This document shows positions 43,070 through 54,027 of a stretch of DNA of 64,000 nt, in pieces. Below the pieces are notes generated by a model. The model was not told the origin of the DNA. It searched no databases and was given only the letters and a program-made list of their open reading frames with translations. The position numbers and the translations under genes were made by a program. Position 1 is the first letter of the stretch. The number at the start of each line of letters is the position of its first letter. This DNA is from Ulva prolifera (Eukaryota; Chlorophyta; Ulvophyceae; Ulvales; Ulvaceae), in assembly GCA_023078555.1 (NCBI GenBank), contig CM041196.1, positions 7,513,985-7,577,984 on the forward strand. Direction: 5' to 3'.

Positions 43070-44362
43070 CACTTGCCAGCGGTGTCAGCCACACAGAGTC
43101 CTGGTTGATGCAAGATGTACATCAGGGTCGAAAGCCTACCGCGCTACATGAACGCCCCGTGGAGACTGTCATCTCTCCGCGTACAGAAGTCGCGCGTACA
43201 GATATCATTCCTGCCACTTTGGTGTCACCCCGGCTCTTGTTGCCTGAACTACACATCTCTAGGGTTCTAGCAAGCTGCGCATCAAATAAGAACGGTGCAT
43301 CGCATGGCCGGACTCACTTGGTCCTGAAACACCTCGCTGCATATCAAATCACATCAGTATGAATGCCAGCTATATGATAATGCAACCAGACAACTCAGCA
43401 GAATTCTGGGCGATACCGGTGAGTACTGGCATGTCATGACTCATGACACATGGAAGCTGACCGGTGGTCAGCTCCAAACACCGACTCCTCGTATAACTGA
43501 CAGTGATCCGTCTAAGTGTGTACAGACACACGCAGCAATGTGATACTGCAGCTGTGATGTCATGCGACTACTTGCTGCATGATGCTCCTCTGCCCGCCGC
43601 ATCACATTTGTCCTTTTCCGACGGCCAACAGGCACAGGAAATATGTGTCGTGATCATGGTTCACTGGCTTGCCTGCAGTAACGTCAAGGTAAAGGAATAG
43701 TATTTGGTTTGTTGCTTCTTCAGTGCTCTCGGTACCGTCAAATAATGACTGCAATGCAGCGCATCCACGAGGCAGTGCATGGCACATTTCAAACGAACTA
43801 TTCCAACAGGCCACCCAGCAGTGCAACTCGCTGTCTCATGTAAGAGCTACCGGGCCATGCTGCACGATTACAGTCCTGCTGGCGACCTTTGGTGAACACT
43901 GTCACAACACATCACAGGGTCGCCGCACCAGACTGTTCCTTAACGGAATGTCGCTGGTAGGAGTCATGGTAGGATCAGGACATACAGCTGTGCGAACAGT
44001 GCGGCCACTTTCACACGTGGTGATGCAGACAATCTCGCAGCCACGTAGCCAGTCATCTTTCAGCCATCGTGCAGGTACACTGCGAACACTCATGTGCACT
44101 GGAGAAGCAATGGGTCCAGCTGACGGGTCCGGCAACATGATAATTACAACTGCCACATCTGGACTGTGTGACACACATACTAAAAAATGTTTGTGTTATA
44201 TATTGTTGCCACTTGTTTCAATCCCTGTTGTTGGAAGGAGGAAATCGAACAGATGTGACTGCCACCCACGGCCTCTTGCCCAACGGCTATGGACAACGCT
44301 GGGTCACCAAGACAGCAGCCTCCTCCAAACCAACGCAAAACCCTGCTCCACATCCGCGGAGC
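43070..44362. other. Intergenic region between convergent Kir and kinase genes
   Basis: About 1.3 kb. It has open stretches on both strands (plus 43723-44400, minus 43902-44174) with no recognised motif. It should contain the two terminators. Confidence 0.4.
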
Positions 44363-47300
44363 CTACCCGCACATCTGCAATATTCTCTGCATGTCTTTAA
44401 CATGGAAGGGTTTGGATACATATTCATTCATGCCGGCAGCAAGGCACTTCTGCCTGGTGCCAACCACTGTATCCGCTGTCAATGCCACAATCAGTGGACG
44501 TGACGGATGCCGTTCGCGCACGCGCCGTGTTGCCTCAAGCCCATCCATCCTGGGCATATGCAAGTCCATCAGCACAAGATCATACTCTGGCTTCTCCAGA
44601 ATGGTCAACAATGCTGCCTCGCCATCAGAGACGACATCAATCTCGCAGCAGGGCCTCACCTTGCCCACAACCTTCCTGGTCACCAGCTGGTTGATCTTGT
44701 TGTCCTCTGCTATCAAAACTTTAAGTGGCCTGCCATACCCCCCTGGCATGGGTGCTGGCATAACAGGCAGCACAGGCAGTGCGCGTCGCAGGCTGACGTC
44801 ACGATACGCGCCTGCATGCTGTGACTCCAGCTCCCACCCCTCTCCCTCATGTTGCCCCTCCTCTGGTATGCAATTCCCAGCCGCATTACTAAGGTTGGGT
44901 TGATACAGGAAGCTCTGCATTGCTGTTGACGTCGTGCCGCGAGCTTTCGCCTGGTCCACGATGTTTGTCAGGCTGACAGACTTGCGCATGCTGCTCAGGA
45001 GTGCCTGCTGCGGCACGGCAGCAGGTGTCTGCTTGTCAGGCGCCTCCACCAGGCCACGCTCAGCGCGCAGCTCGGCGGTGTCTCGCTGCTGGCCGCTTGG
45101 CGCCATTCCCCCAGGCAGATCCAGCACCGCTGCCCTGCGACCCGCCATCGCCGCATCCAGGGGATGCGCATGCGGGGGCAGCCGGTAGCTGTGCAGCCGA
45201 TTCGCCGCCTGCTCGCTCCTGCCAGCCACCTCTGCAGCCTTGTCGACTGCCCCGGTTGCGGTCACTGCCTCGGCTGATGTGTGCGACATGGCGGAGGTGG
45301 TGCACATCTCCTCCATTGCAAGGTCATTCAGTGTGCTTCCACGGCTTCCCCCTGTGCAGATGCTGCTGTCTTTTGCAGGCTTCTGCTCACAGGCAGGGAG
45401 CCGGTTGGTTTCGCCCGATGCTGACGAGGAAGCAGTGAAGGAGGCCTCCGAGCAGCAGCTGAGCACATTTGCCGGCTGGGAGAGTTTCCGAGGGATCTTT
45501 TCAAGCGCAGAGTTGTCCAGCGATATGCGCTTGCGTGCCTGCAGCGCACCCCTGACCTCTGGATGGTGCCGCCTATGCAGTCTGTGAGGGCCAGCAGCAT
45601 GCTGGGCATGGACACGCTTGCATGGTCAAGCAGACATGCAGAGAGCCGAACGCACCGCGTCCACTTCTGCAGCTGTGGTACTTTGGCACTTGAAGCAGAA
45701 CCCGCATGCGCTGCGGCCGAAACCGGCGGTGCATGTCGGCGGCGCCGCAGCCTTAGGCTGCCCCAGGGGCACCAGCAGACTAGTCCGGCGTGGGCAGTCG
45801 TTGACAGCAAGCTGCAGTGCCAGAACCAACTCCCGCACTTTGATCGGCGTCGCGAGCGCGGCCGCATGCACTCGCAGCATGTGCGGCAGATGCCCTTCAG
45901 TGCACAGTGCCACAATCGGACGGCGCTTCCAGCCGTGGCGGAGGGCGGTCAGCACGGCCCCTGCCTGGCAGAACAGCACCTGGCTGTCCGCGCCGAGAAC
46001 GTTGCCAAACACGGACCCGCTCGGCATACTGTTTGACAACTCGACGCGCATGCCAAGGGCCTCACAAATCGCCTGTACCTGTCGCCGCAGGCCTGCATGC
46101 TCGAGGCACACCACCGCAACAACCTTGTGCACACCTCTCACATGCGCCTCCTGGAGAAGCACATGCAGTGAGCTTGACCCATCCTCCAGCAGTGATGTCC
46201 CGAGGTCTGAGGTGCAGGGCCTATCCCCAGCCGTGTATGCCCACAGCACATCTGAATGGGCACTGGGACTGCTGCTGGTGTGCTGGCTGCCGTCGCTTTC
46301 CAGTGCTATGGGCAGCAGAATCTCGAACGTGGCTGTCGTGCCACTACCCAGTTCACTGGTTATGGTCAGATTGGCATCCATCAGCTTCGCCAGATTGTTT
46401 GCAATAGCGAGGCCCAGACCCATTCCACCGTGCACACGTGTGCAGCTCGCCAATGCCTGCGTGAATCCCGTGAAAAGGCGCGGCTTGAAGGAATCAGGGA
46501 TGCCTGCGCCAGTGTCGATCACCTGCATGCTTCCGGTACAGTTCAACTCTGCACACTCACTCATCTCTGCCGACAAGCAGATGCCGTGTCCGACAGTGCA
46601 AAGCCAACAGGTGAATGAGCTTACCTTTATGGTGAGGCTCAAATACCCATGGTTGTTGCTTGCAGTCGTAACCAACTCAACAAGACCAGAGTCAGTAAAC
46701 TTGACTGCGTTTGATAGCAGGTGGACAAGGACTTGACGGATACGGAGAGAGTCCCCAATGACGAGCGATGTCATTGCCTCACGTGGAAGAATGCTGCTGA
46801 CAACAAGTCCCTTGCTAGCTGCCTCGGCATTGACCATATCCATGCAGCTCTCAAGTACATCGCATACGTTGAACTCTCTCAGTGTCAACTCCACCAGGCC
46901 AGAATTGAGCTGAGAAAAATCAATGATGCTGCCTGCAATCACATACCAGAAAATGATTCTCAGGTGAGGTACGGGACACCAAAACGGAGAGGAAGTCGCA
47001 AGCATGGTCTGCTGCGGCAGCATGCAACCGTGTGCGTCCGTCTGGCTGCCAGGGCGTTGTGTTCCACAAGATGCAGACTCTAGATGGATTCGCTGCCATG
47101 CGTTAAAAGTTGTCATATCACCGAATGCTCGACTAGTAACAAAGTGCTCCAGTGCATATTGCTGTCGCTGAAAGCGCAGCAAACGCCCAGCAGACATCAG
47201 TCAGGCTGTTCAAAGCTGCGTCTTACAGCACCAGTCAGAAAGAGAGAGCTAGAAAGCATACTTAAGATACGTGTGAGACTCTGACCACTTTCCAGAACCG

Positions 47301-48204
47301 TGTCCAGCAGGTCACGCTGCTCTGGCGTCAGAGATGTCCCGAGCAGGAGCTCAGCCAACGAGACAATGCCGTTCAATGGGGTGCGGAGCTCATGGCTCAG
47401 CATATTTGCAAGGAAAGCCGTATTGCACGATTGAGAATCGACAGGGCCCGATATCGTTCGTGGCTCTGATGAGATGGTTGCGCCAGCATGCTCCTCCCTC
47501 AGCGGATGGCAGTGTGCGCCAGCATCACCGATCCTTTGGGCCGCAAGTGGCGGACTTCCCCCCAAATCCCTCAAATACGACACCTTATTTCTTGTCTGAA
47601 ATCGTGGCGCGTGTTCAGGACAGGGCTGGCTGCTAGCCAGCAGTTCGACGTGCTCTTGCCTCTGGCACGCTGCTGGCTGATCTTCTCGACGCCCCGTAGC
47701 ACCTACTGGGCAGCACGGCTCGCCATATAGACATTGAAGTTCAATTGACAGCTTAAACGTTGTCGATCTCCTGGGGCTGACATGGTCGGGGATGGAATTG
47801 ACGGGCACACGCGTGTTGCTCGTGTGCGACCGAGAAATCTGCGAAGGCTGTGCAGGACCACAGCATCTGACGAAGTGGCACGAAATTAGCTGTTTGCTTG
47901 CTTGGTCATTGCTTGTCGCCTCCAACGACTGTTTTGATCCGCACACAGCGGTACCGAGCGGCAGTGCAATTGCCGTGAGCGTTACCGGTGGCAGCGATGG
48001 AGCATGCCGAAACCAGTGCACAGTCTGACTGATCTTGAGGGAGGCATCTATTGCAGGTGCTGGATGCAGTATACTATCCAGCAACCTGCCAGGTACGTTT
48101 GATGCCCCAGACAGAACGGAGAATGTCGAGTCGAGCGAAAGAATTTGCCATCCGCTCTCAGAAAGACCACACAAAATTACTGATGTACATTCTGCTGTCC
48201 TCAT
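44363..48204 (-). CDS. Hybrid sensor histidine kinase
   Basis: Four phase-checked exons on the minus strand: 48204-47262, 46932-46625, 46522-45656 and 45538-44363, giving 1,097 aa. No membrane segment, so it is a soluble sensor. Residues ~8-90 resemble a degenerate PAS-type sensor domain. The H box is LSHELRTPLNG, with phospho-accepting His about residue 271. The ATPase follows with N box LLSNAVKFT (about 388), DTGAGIP (about 420-426) and GGMGLGLAI. Residues ~520-660 look like a receiver that lost its aspartate. The C-terminal receiver (about 979-1097) is complete: acidic pair ED, phospho-acceptor in LVLMDLHMP (about 1031), Thr in ALTAD and Lys in SKPF. Phosphate should pass from His to the terminal Asp and then to a separate Hpt protein. 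The ATG at 48204 is the first in frame; an upstream exon cannot be excluded. Confidence 0.87.
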
Positions 48205-49566
48205 GACGATAATTAGCGTATTCAAGTCATAGTTCCCTGAAACGACACAGCACTCAGCGGAAGCGCAGCAGCAAACTCGATACAGTAGTAAATCGTGGTG
48301 CCAAGGACGTCATGTATGCATTCTGTTTCCGTTGTCTTTCAACCCGATGTTTACTTGTCGGAAGTCCTTGGCTGCCAACGCACTAATTAGATACATTGCC
48401 GCCTTGTCAATGACCACGTGACAGATCTGATGTGTAAGGTCAGCTGGGTCCACATGTTTGGAGGATCGCGATCTTTGTGTCACGTGCACTTTCAGTAGGT
48501 GCATGATCACGTTTAACTATCAGCCATACAAATTGCGTTCCTTGCAGTCCGCTCTGCCAAGGCAACGATGGCAGTCATGGCCCAACTTGAAGCGCTACTA
48601 AGATTTTCCTGCGCCGGCCATCTCGCTGATACCTTCACACCTGGCCCGCGCTGCGCCTGCACTAGTAGTCTAGTACTGCCTGGCAGTAGACCGGCTGGTC
48701 TGTTTTGGCTGCAGCGCACGGAGCTGGTCACATATCTCTGGAGATAGCAGCCAGTGGCGAAAGACCTGCGTCGACCGCATCCAAATATGTATCTGCACGT
48801 GTTGCACGGTCGACTTCATGATCCGACCAGAAGCATTCACACAGCACACATAGCCACGTGCGTACGCGTACGTGTGCACGGTGCACAAGCGCGAGGCAAC
48901 GGCGCACAGGCCTGCGCGTGCGTGCTCGACACGCCGGTCCACACAATGCGCACTCAAAGTACGTTGCGTTCGTGCTATGCAGCCGCACGTGCGTACGGCC
49001 GCGGGGCCCCCCGTAAGGAATCACGAATTAATCAATTGACCACTTTCGGCTTGATCAAGTTATTTCTGTCTAACTCAGAGGCATGTACATGTCAATCCAC
49101 ATGCACATTGAGTGCGGAATCAACAACAAGAACTGTCCGCGCCGCCAGTGGCATCTGGATGTAGCAGTGGGCTTGCCCGCTGGAAACTGCATGTACCACG
49201 CGAGCGAAGCGAACGGGATGTGCAGACAGCGTGAGCTGAGCAAGCAAAGATTCAGCGGAGCGAGCAAAAATTTTTAAAGTATTTTGACATCCCTCTGGAA
49301 TCACAGCATTACAGCGGCATAGCCCGTTGAAACTGACAAGCCTCAGTGGCGTAACGCGTGGAATTCGACAATTTCGGCAGGAAATCCCACAAAACATTCT
49401 GGTCATGTAGAGCACTGGAGTTACTCCCCGGTCAGCATGGCGTGCTTGTGAGAGCTTCAGCGGGCATCATGCGCGTGGTAGTGCGTGCAGTGTGTGGAGG
49501 CGAAGAAATCGGGCGGGGACGTCGACTTCGCGCGCGAGGGAAGGGCAGCAGGCCTGCTGCCCAGGG
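48205..49566. other. Intergenic region, nothing recognised
   Basis: About 1.4 kb upstream of the kinase and left of the hAT element. It includes GC-rich acgt-alternating sequence near 48855-48880 and a cgagcgaagcg-type inverted motif near 49200. No gene was recognised. Confidence 0.4.
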
Positions 49567-50318
49567 CTCGGGATCAGGGCTCTACAAGCCGTTTTTTTCT
49601 TGTCGGGGTAAACCGAAGCCATACCCAATTTTTGTCGGGCTGGCCCCGAAAAGCACCCTGCTTTATCGGGTTGCCCGCCGACCTCAGGTTCTATCGGGGG
49701 TGTCAAAAACAATTTTCAGATGCCATTGGCTACCATGAACGCCACGACGATGAGCAAACGCGCACTTCAATCAAGATTAATCTTGTAGCGCTCATACATT
49801 GCATTATCACGAGCCTTTTCGAGCCCAGCGGCAAGGACCTGTGCTTCGGCTGCGCGCGTGTGGTTGTGTTACAAGGACAAAGGCAGCAAGGCGGGCAGCA
49901 CCGCGAAAGAAGCAAACAAACGAAGCAAACACACAGACACCCACGCACGCGACACCCACCACGCCTAAAAAAGAAAAACCCCCCAGCACCGGCGCAGCAA
50001 AAGACACAGATCCGTAGACCGCCAAGCACACACCCACACACCCACAAACCCAAACCCGAGTGGCCACACACGCACGCACAAACCCCACGGCCGACACACA
50101 ACATCACAACCACCAGCACCACAACGCGCGCCGCCGTACGACAGGGCCAAACCCAACACACTGCTGCCTGAGGCCGCCCATTATGGCCGCCCGATTGCCG
50201 GGGGCCGCCCTGGCCCAAGACCCACCCCCACCCCACCAAGCCACAGCATACCACGCCAGCCCGGCACACCGCTGCGCAGCCTCGCCGGCCCACGCCGCAC
50301 CGCACCCAGGACAATGCA

Positions 50319-50774
50319 TCACCCAAGCCGTCTCCGCAGTCCCCGCACATGCCAACGAAGGTATCCTGCACACCCATCGGACCCGGCCAGTGTGTGTGGC
50401 GTGTGGTTGTGTGAGTTCTGATGCTTCCTAAAGTCGTTCCCGTCCTTGAACCTGTATAGTTTCCCTTTGGAGCTTCCCTTACAAGACTCACAAACAGAAC
50501 AGGTCCAACAGTGAGCTTTATTGACCGGGCCTTGATACACACTCCATGGATACTCAAGCTGGCGTTCGCGAACTTTCTGTTCAGGCAATCGTGGCATATC
50601 GCCTGAGCGTTCCGCAGCCATCTTCTTCGAACAACTTGCTTCGTTGCTGCCCTGGTCGGCTGATGCAGGAATTTCGGCCGTGCGCCTGCGCCTCGGCCCT
50701 TGACCAGTGAACCCGAACGAAAGCAAGGTCATTCTCGCAATGCGCAAGCAGCAAGCAACCTTGTTGCGACTCAC
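50319..50774 (-). CDS. Zinc-finger-like ORF inside the hAT element
   Basis: Up to 151 codons on the minus strand. The middle reads EYPWSVYQGPVNKAHCWTC, then CESC, then YRFKDGNDFRKHQNSHNH, which resembles the TTF/BED-type zinc finger found at the N-terminus of some hAT transposases (paired Cys, aromatic residues, His-x3-5-His). The downstream catalytic region is absent. It is either a truncated transposase or a captured exon. The start codon is uncertain. Confidence 0.5.
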   Translation of the reverse strand: MSRNKVACCLRIARMTLLSFGFTGQGPRRRRTAEIPASADQGSNEASCSKKMAAERSGDMPRLPEQKVRERQLEYPWSVYQGPVNKAHCWTCSVCESCKGSSKGKLYRFKDGNDFRKHQNSHNHTPHTLAGSDGCAGYLRWHVRGLRRRLG

Positions 50775-50909
50775 CTGATGAATGCTCTGTCATTGCAATG
50801 TGCATCCGGTGCGTTCAGGCCCGACCGGATTTCATGATCCCGACAAGCTGTCAGCGTTGGTCGGGGTATCCCGAAAAGCACCATTGGCGGCCGTTGGGCA
50901 CGCCCGCCG

Positions 50910-50926
50910 CCCCCCCCCCCCCCCCC
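50910..50926. repeat. Homopolymer C17 tract in hAT element
   Basis: 17 consecutive C within the right end of the hAT element. Confidence 0.85.
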
Positions 50927-51621
50927 TGGCTTGTCGGGGGATACCTACGACTCGCTTCGCTCGCCGTCGGTTTTTTGCCTTTTTCCTATTTTTCGTCGGG
51001 AAACCGATCGGGATGTAGAGCCCTGCTCGGGATGCTTGGGCTTTGTGTGGGGTGACGGGGCTCCGTGGGAGCCAAAAGGCAGTATTCTTCGCCGCCAAGG
51101 AGCTCAGTGGCGGACGGAGGCATAGACTAGTACTGCTGGAGTGCCTTTGTGTGGCGCCGCTGGCAGCAAGAATTGGAATGTGTGCTGCAAGGACAAAGTT
51201 AGAGAGGAAGATATCACCGCAGGCACACTGCAGGTGCAAGCAACCACCGCTACTGCACACAGAACATGCCCCAGTCACTCTGGCGGTCGCGGCATCGTTC
51301 TGGGCGTGCAAGATTTCAGGTGACCAGGGCGTGCGTGCACGTCAAACTGGATGCGTGTCTATGCGTGCTGACATGTGCTTATCTGAATAGTAGTCGAGCC
51401 TATTCCTGAAGAGGACATGTGCGTGTGCGCGTCTGTGTTTCAAGCACAAGGTCGGAGTGGCCGGCAGCACCGCCAGGGCAACGAACAAGCGGCCCACGCC
51501 ACCAGTGCATGCATGACAGCAGATGGCAACCCGCAAAGAATCCGACCACGGCGCCCTAGAACAGCATGACAGACACACACCGCACACGCACACCCAATCA
51601 CCCATCCAGTCCCCAGTGACA

Positions 51622-51640
51622 CCCCCCCCCCCCCCCCCCC
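51622..51640. repeat. Homopolymer C19 tract
   Basis: 19 consecutive C in a C/A-rich, G-poor stretch following repeat-family motif copy B. Confidence 0.85.
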
Positions 51641-51964
51641 GACCCACAAGCCCCAAACACACGCAGCCCCAGGCCCTCACAAAAAGCGACCCCGCCGCCC
51701 AAGCGGCCGCGGTGGCCCAAGCTGGCAGCCCGGACGCTGCTGGACCACCCCTAAGAAGCCGGAGGCCCTTCCAGCCCCCAGACCGCAACCCCCTCCCGCA
51801 GCTTCCTCCCACGTTCAGCCCCCACGCACAATCAGGGCAGCCCCAGTGCGGCACAGCAACACGGCAGCACCGGCATCCGCCAGCACGCTTGGGCCGAAGC
51901 ATGCCCAAGCCGCGGTGCATGTGGCGGTGCGCCTGGGCTTCGTCCGGGCGTCCCAATGTGTGTG

Positions 51965-52085
51965 TGCTTACAGTGGACAGAGGCCGGGCATTCTACAGGT
52001 TCCCGGAATCCATTCTCAAACCCATTCACGCATTCATGGCACTAGGCCAGGCACGAGCTCGCACCACAGCCCCACCGGCAATACC
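51965..52085 (-). mobile_element. Truncated 3' end copy of the restriction-endonuclease LINE
   Basis: On the minus strand this reproduces the last codons and 3' flank of the element at 9770-12640. Shared stretches read on the plus strand here are gacagaggccgggca, atggcactaggcc and gggcacgagc-like sequence. The similarity covers about 110 bp with scattered mismatches, as expected for a 5'-truncated older insertion. Confidence 0.65.
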
Positions 52086-53159
52086 TGCCAAGTGTGTGTA
52101 TGCATGATTACGTGGCCATGGCCCTAGTGCGCGGGTGTGTGGGGGTCCTGCGGTACGCGAGTGCCGTTGCCGTGTTTGTGGCGCGGTTGCATCCGCTGTA
52201 GGCGGTGGTGGTGTTGGTTTCCTTCCTGTGCGTTGACCAGGCGGTGCTACCTGCCGCCCGGACTTTGCCCTTGTAACACGTCAGTGACGCAGCAGACCCG
52301 CCGCCTTGCAGTGCTCCCCATCTCAAGCCTACACCCGGCTGCGACAGGGCTGTCCCGGCTTTCGCGCACCCACCACACGCCATGCAGCCGCAACCCACAC
52401 CTCTGGGCAGAGTCATGCAGTACATGCGAGGGTGTTTTTGCCTGTCGCTGATGTGTGTGGGCAGGTTTGGGGGTCTGTGGGCTGTGGCCCCTGGTACTAC
52501 GTAGTCAGGTAGGGCGTTACGTGTTGGGCCACCTTGGGCGCGGCTGTGGTGCCACATAGGTGTCTTTGCGTGTGGGTGGGCATGTCACAAGGACAAAATC
52601 GGACATGCCAGTAGCACCGCCGGGGAAACGCTCAAGCACAGCAATGCCCCCAGACACTGTCGTACGTCAAACCCGTCCACGGCTCCCGTGCACAGCACCG
52701 CGGCCACACATTCCCCGCTCAGGAGTACCGCAGGACCGCCACACACACCCCACTCCTCAGCCCTCGACAGACGCACACACGGTCACTACAGCGTGCAGAC
52801 GCACACACCCACACCCACGTCACCTCACCCACACGCCCCGGTCATACGCAGCCCCGAGCACACACACAGAATGACCCCGCCGCCTCCTGGTGGTGGATAT
52901 GCAGGTAAATTTGCATGTGTGGGCAGGTGCGTGGGTGAGGGTGTTGGGCTTGTTTGTGTCGATGTGGGCGCGCTGGGATCTGCTTGTGCGAGGCGCGGAT
53001 TGCTTTGCTTGGTTAATGGGTTGAACGGTAAGTTGTTCTGTGAGGGCTGCTAGCTGTGGCGTGGGTGCAGTGTCCTGGCTTGGTGAAACTTGTTCTTGGG
53101 CTGCTCCCTGTTTCGGGGTGCTACCTGCCTCCTCCTTGTAACACAACTGGTGACTACGC

Positions 53160-54027
53160 AACCACATCCAACAATAGGCATATGCCGACAATTATTCTTC
53201 TCAATTTTTTATAAGCTCAAAAGTTTACACACAGGCTACGAATCTGCTTTATGTGTCCCTGAGAATCGTCGCGGACAGTTTTTGCTCACCAGTGCACGTT
53301 GCCCGCGTTGTTGCTGCGCTTTGTACTACTACGTGACTATCCAGTTCTTCTCTCGATATAGCCTCCGCTCGGCAGCGTTATGACCGGTAAAAGGGTATAA
53401 GATGCTCGGAACTGGTGTGCGTGTCAACAGCGTACTACCACCCGTCTGCAAGGCAATGCCAGAGGACGTCGTATCTATTCCAATGCCTACCTACGTGACG
53501 ATCGCTGAAGCCTGCGCACGAGCAGCAAACTAAACACAAGACAACATCGAATATACGCAGGTAGCATGTTGTGGCATCGCGGTATGCGAGGGCATGTGAA
53601 TGAATGGACCCCATCAGGTACCGCTGAACCTGCAGTAACCGGAGGAGGCAGAGCTGAGCATCAGACACAGGCAGCCACTATTCAGAGCAGTACATCATAT
53701 CGCGTACACAAAGTAGTGCGGCAGGCTGTGAAGAAAAGCGGCTGCACAATCAGGTCGATGTGCCATGCCATGGGGATGCCATGGGCTTGCGACGCAGCAG
53801 CCGACAGACGTCTTCCTACAATCTACAGCGTCAGACAGTAGGTGTGACAACATGGGAATAGTGCAGTGGACAACGTGGCGGTTGAGGTGTGCCGCTAGAC
53901 CAGGCGCAGCCAACTTTTGTTCAAACCGATCGCCGCCTGATCCAGTCGCCAGTGGATATCTTGTGAACACAAATTTGAGCACCTGCAGAGACTCAGTCTC
54001 ACCATTATTCGACCTCAAACTTGCGAG
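53160..54027. other. Intergenic region, nothing recognised
   Basis: About 870 bp between the mobile-element nest and the PPR-like gene. No confident feature. Confidence 0.35.

Larger units (their letters stand above)
49567..51033. mobile_element. hAT-type DNA transposon, non-autonomous, with TIRs and 8-bp TSD
   Basis: The element proper is 49575-51025 (1,451 bp). The left terminus is CAGGGCTCTACA (49575-49586) and the right terminus its exact reverse complement (51014-51025). It is flanked by identical 8-bp duplications ctcgggat at 49567-49574 and 51026-51033. CAGGG-type ends plus an 8-bp duplication are the hallmarks of the hAT superfamily. The subterminal ~120 bp at each end are also partly inverted copies (gtcggg-rich, with gccccgaaaagcacc near 49640 and atcccgaaaagcacc near 50870). 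The interior has a minus-strand zinc-finger-like ORF, a C-rich G-poor stretch and a C17 tract, but no room for a full hAT transposase. It must therefore depend on an enzyme made elsewhere. The intact duplication suggests a fairly recent insertion. Confidence 0.88.
49865..53155. repeat. Five dispersed copies of a repeat head followed by a C/A-rich tail
   Basis: A motif approximating acaaggacaaag, then gcagcaccgcc, then aacg and acaag occurs at about 49868 (+), 51449 (+), 52590 (+), and inverted at about 52235-52280 and 53085-53150. Each copy is followed, in its own orientation, by a C/A-rich strand nearly free of G. Similarity is by eye, about 40-50 bp each. The family may be a non-autonomous element with a biased interior. 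One copy lies inside the hAT element. Confidence 0.5.

Noticed and set aside
49730..50557. 275-codon minus-strand open frame rich in Cys/Val/Gly
   Set aside because: Produced by a C/A-rich strand; no domain and very biased codons.
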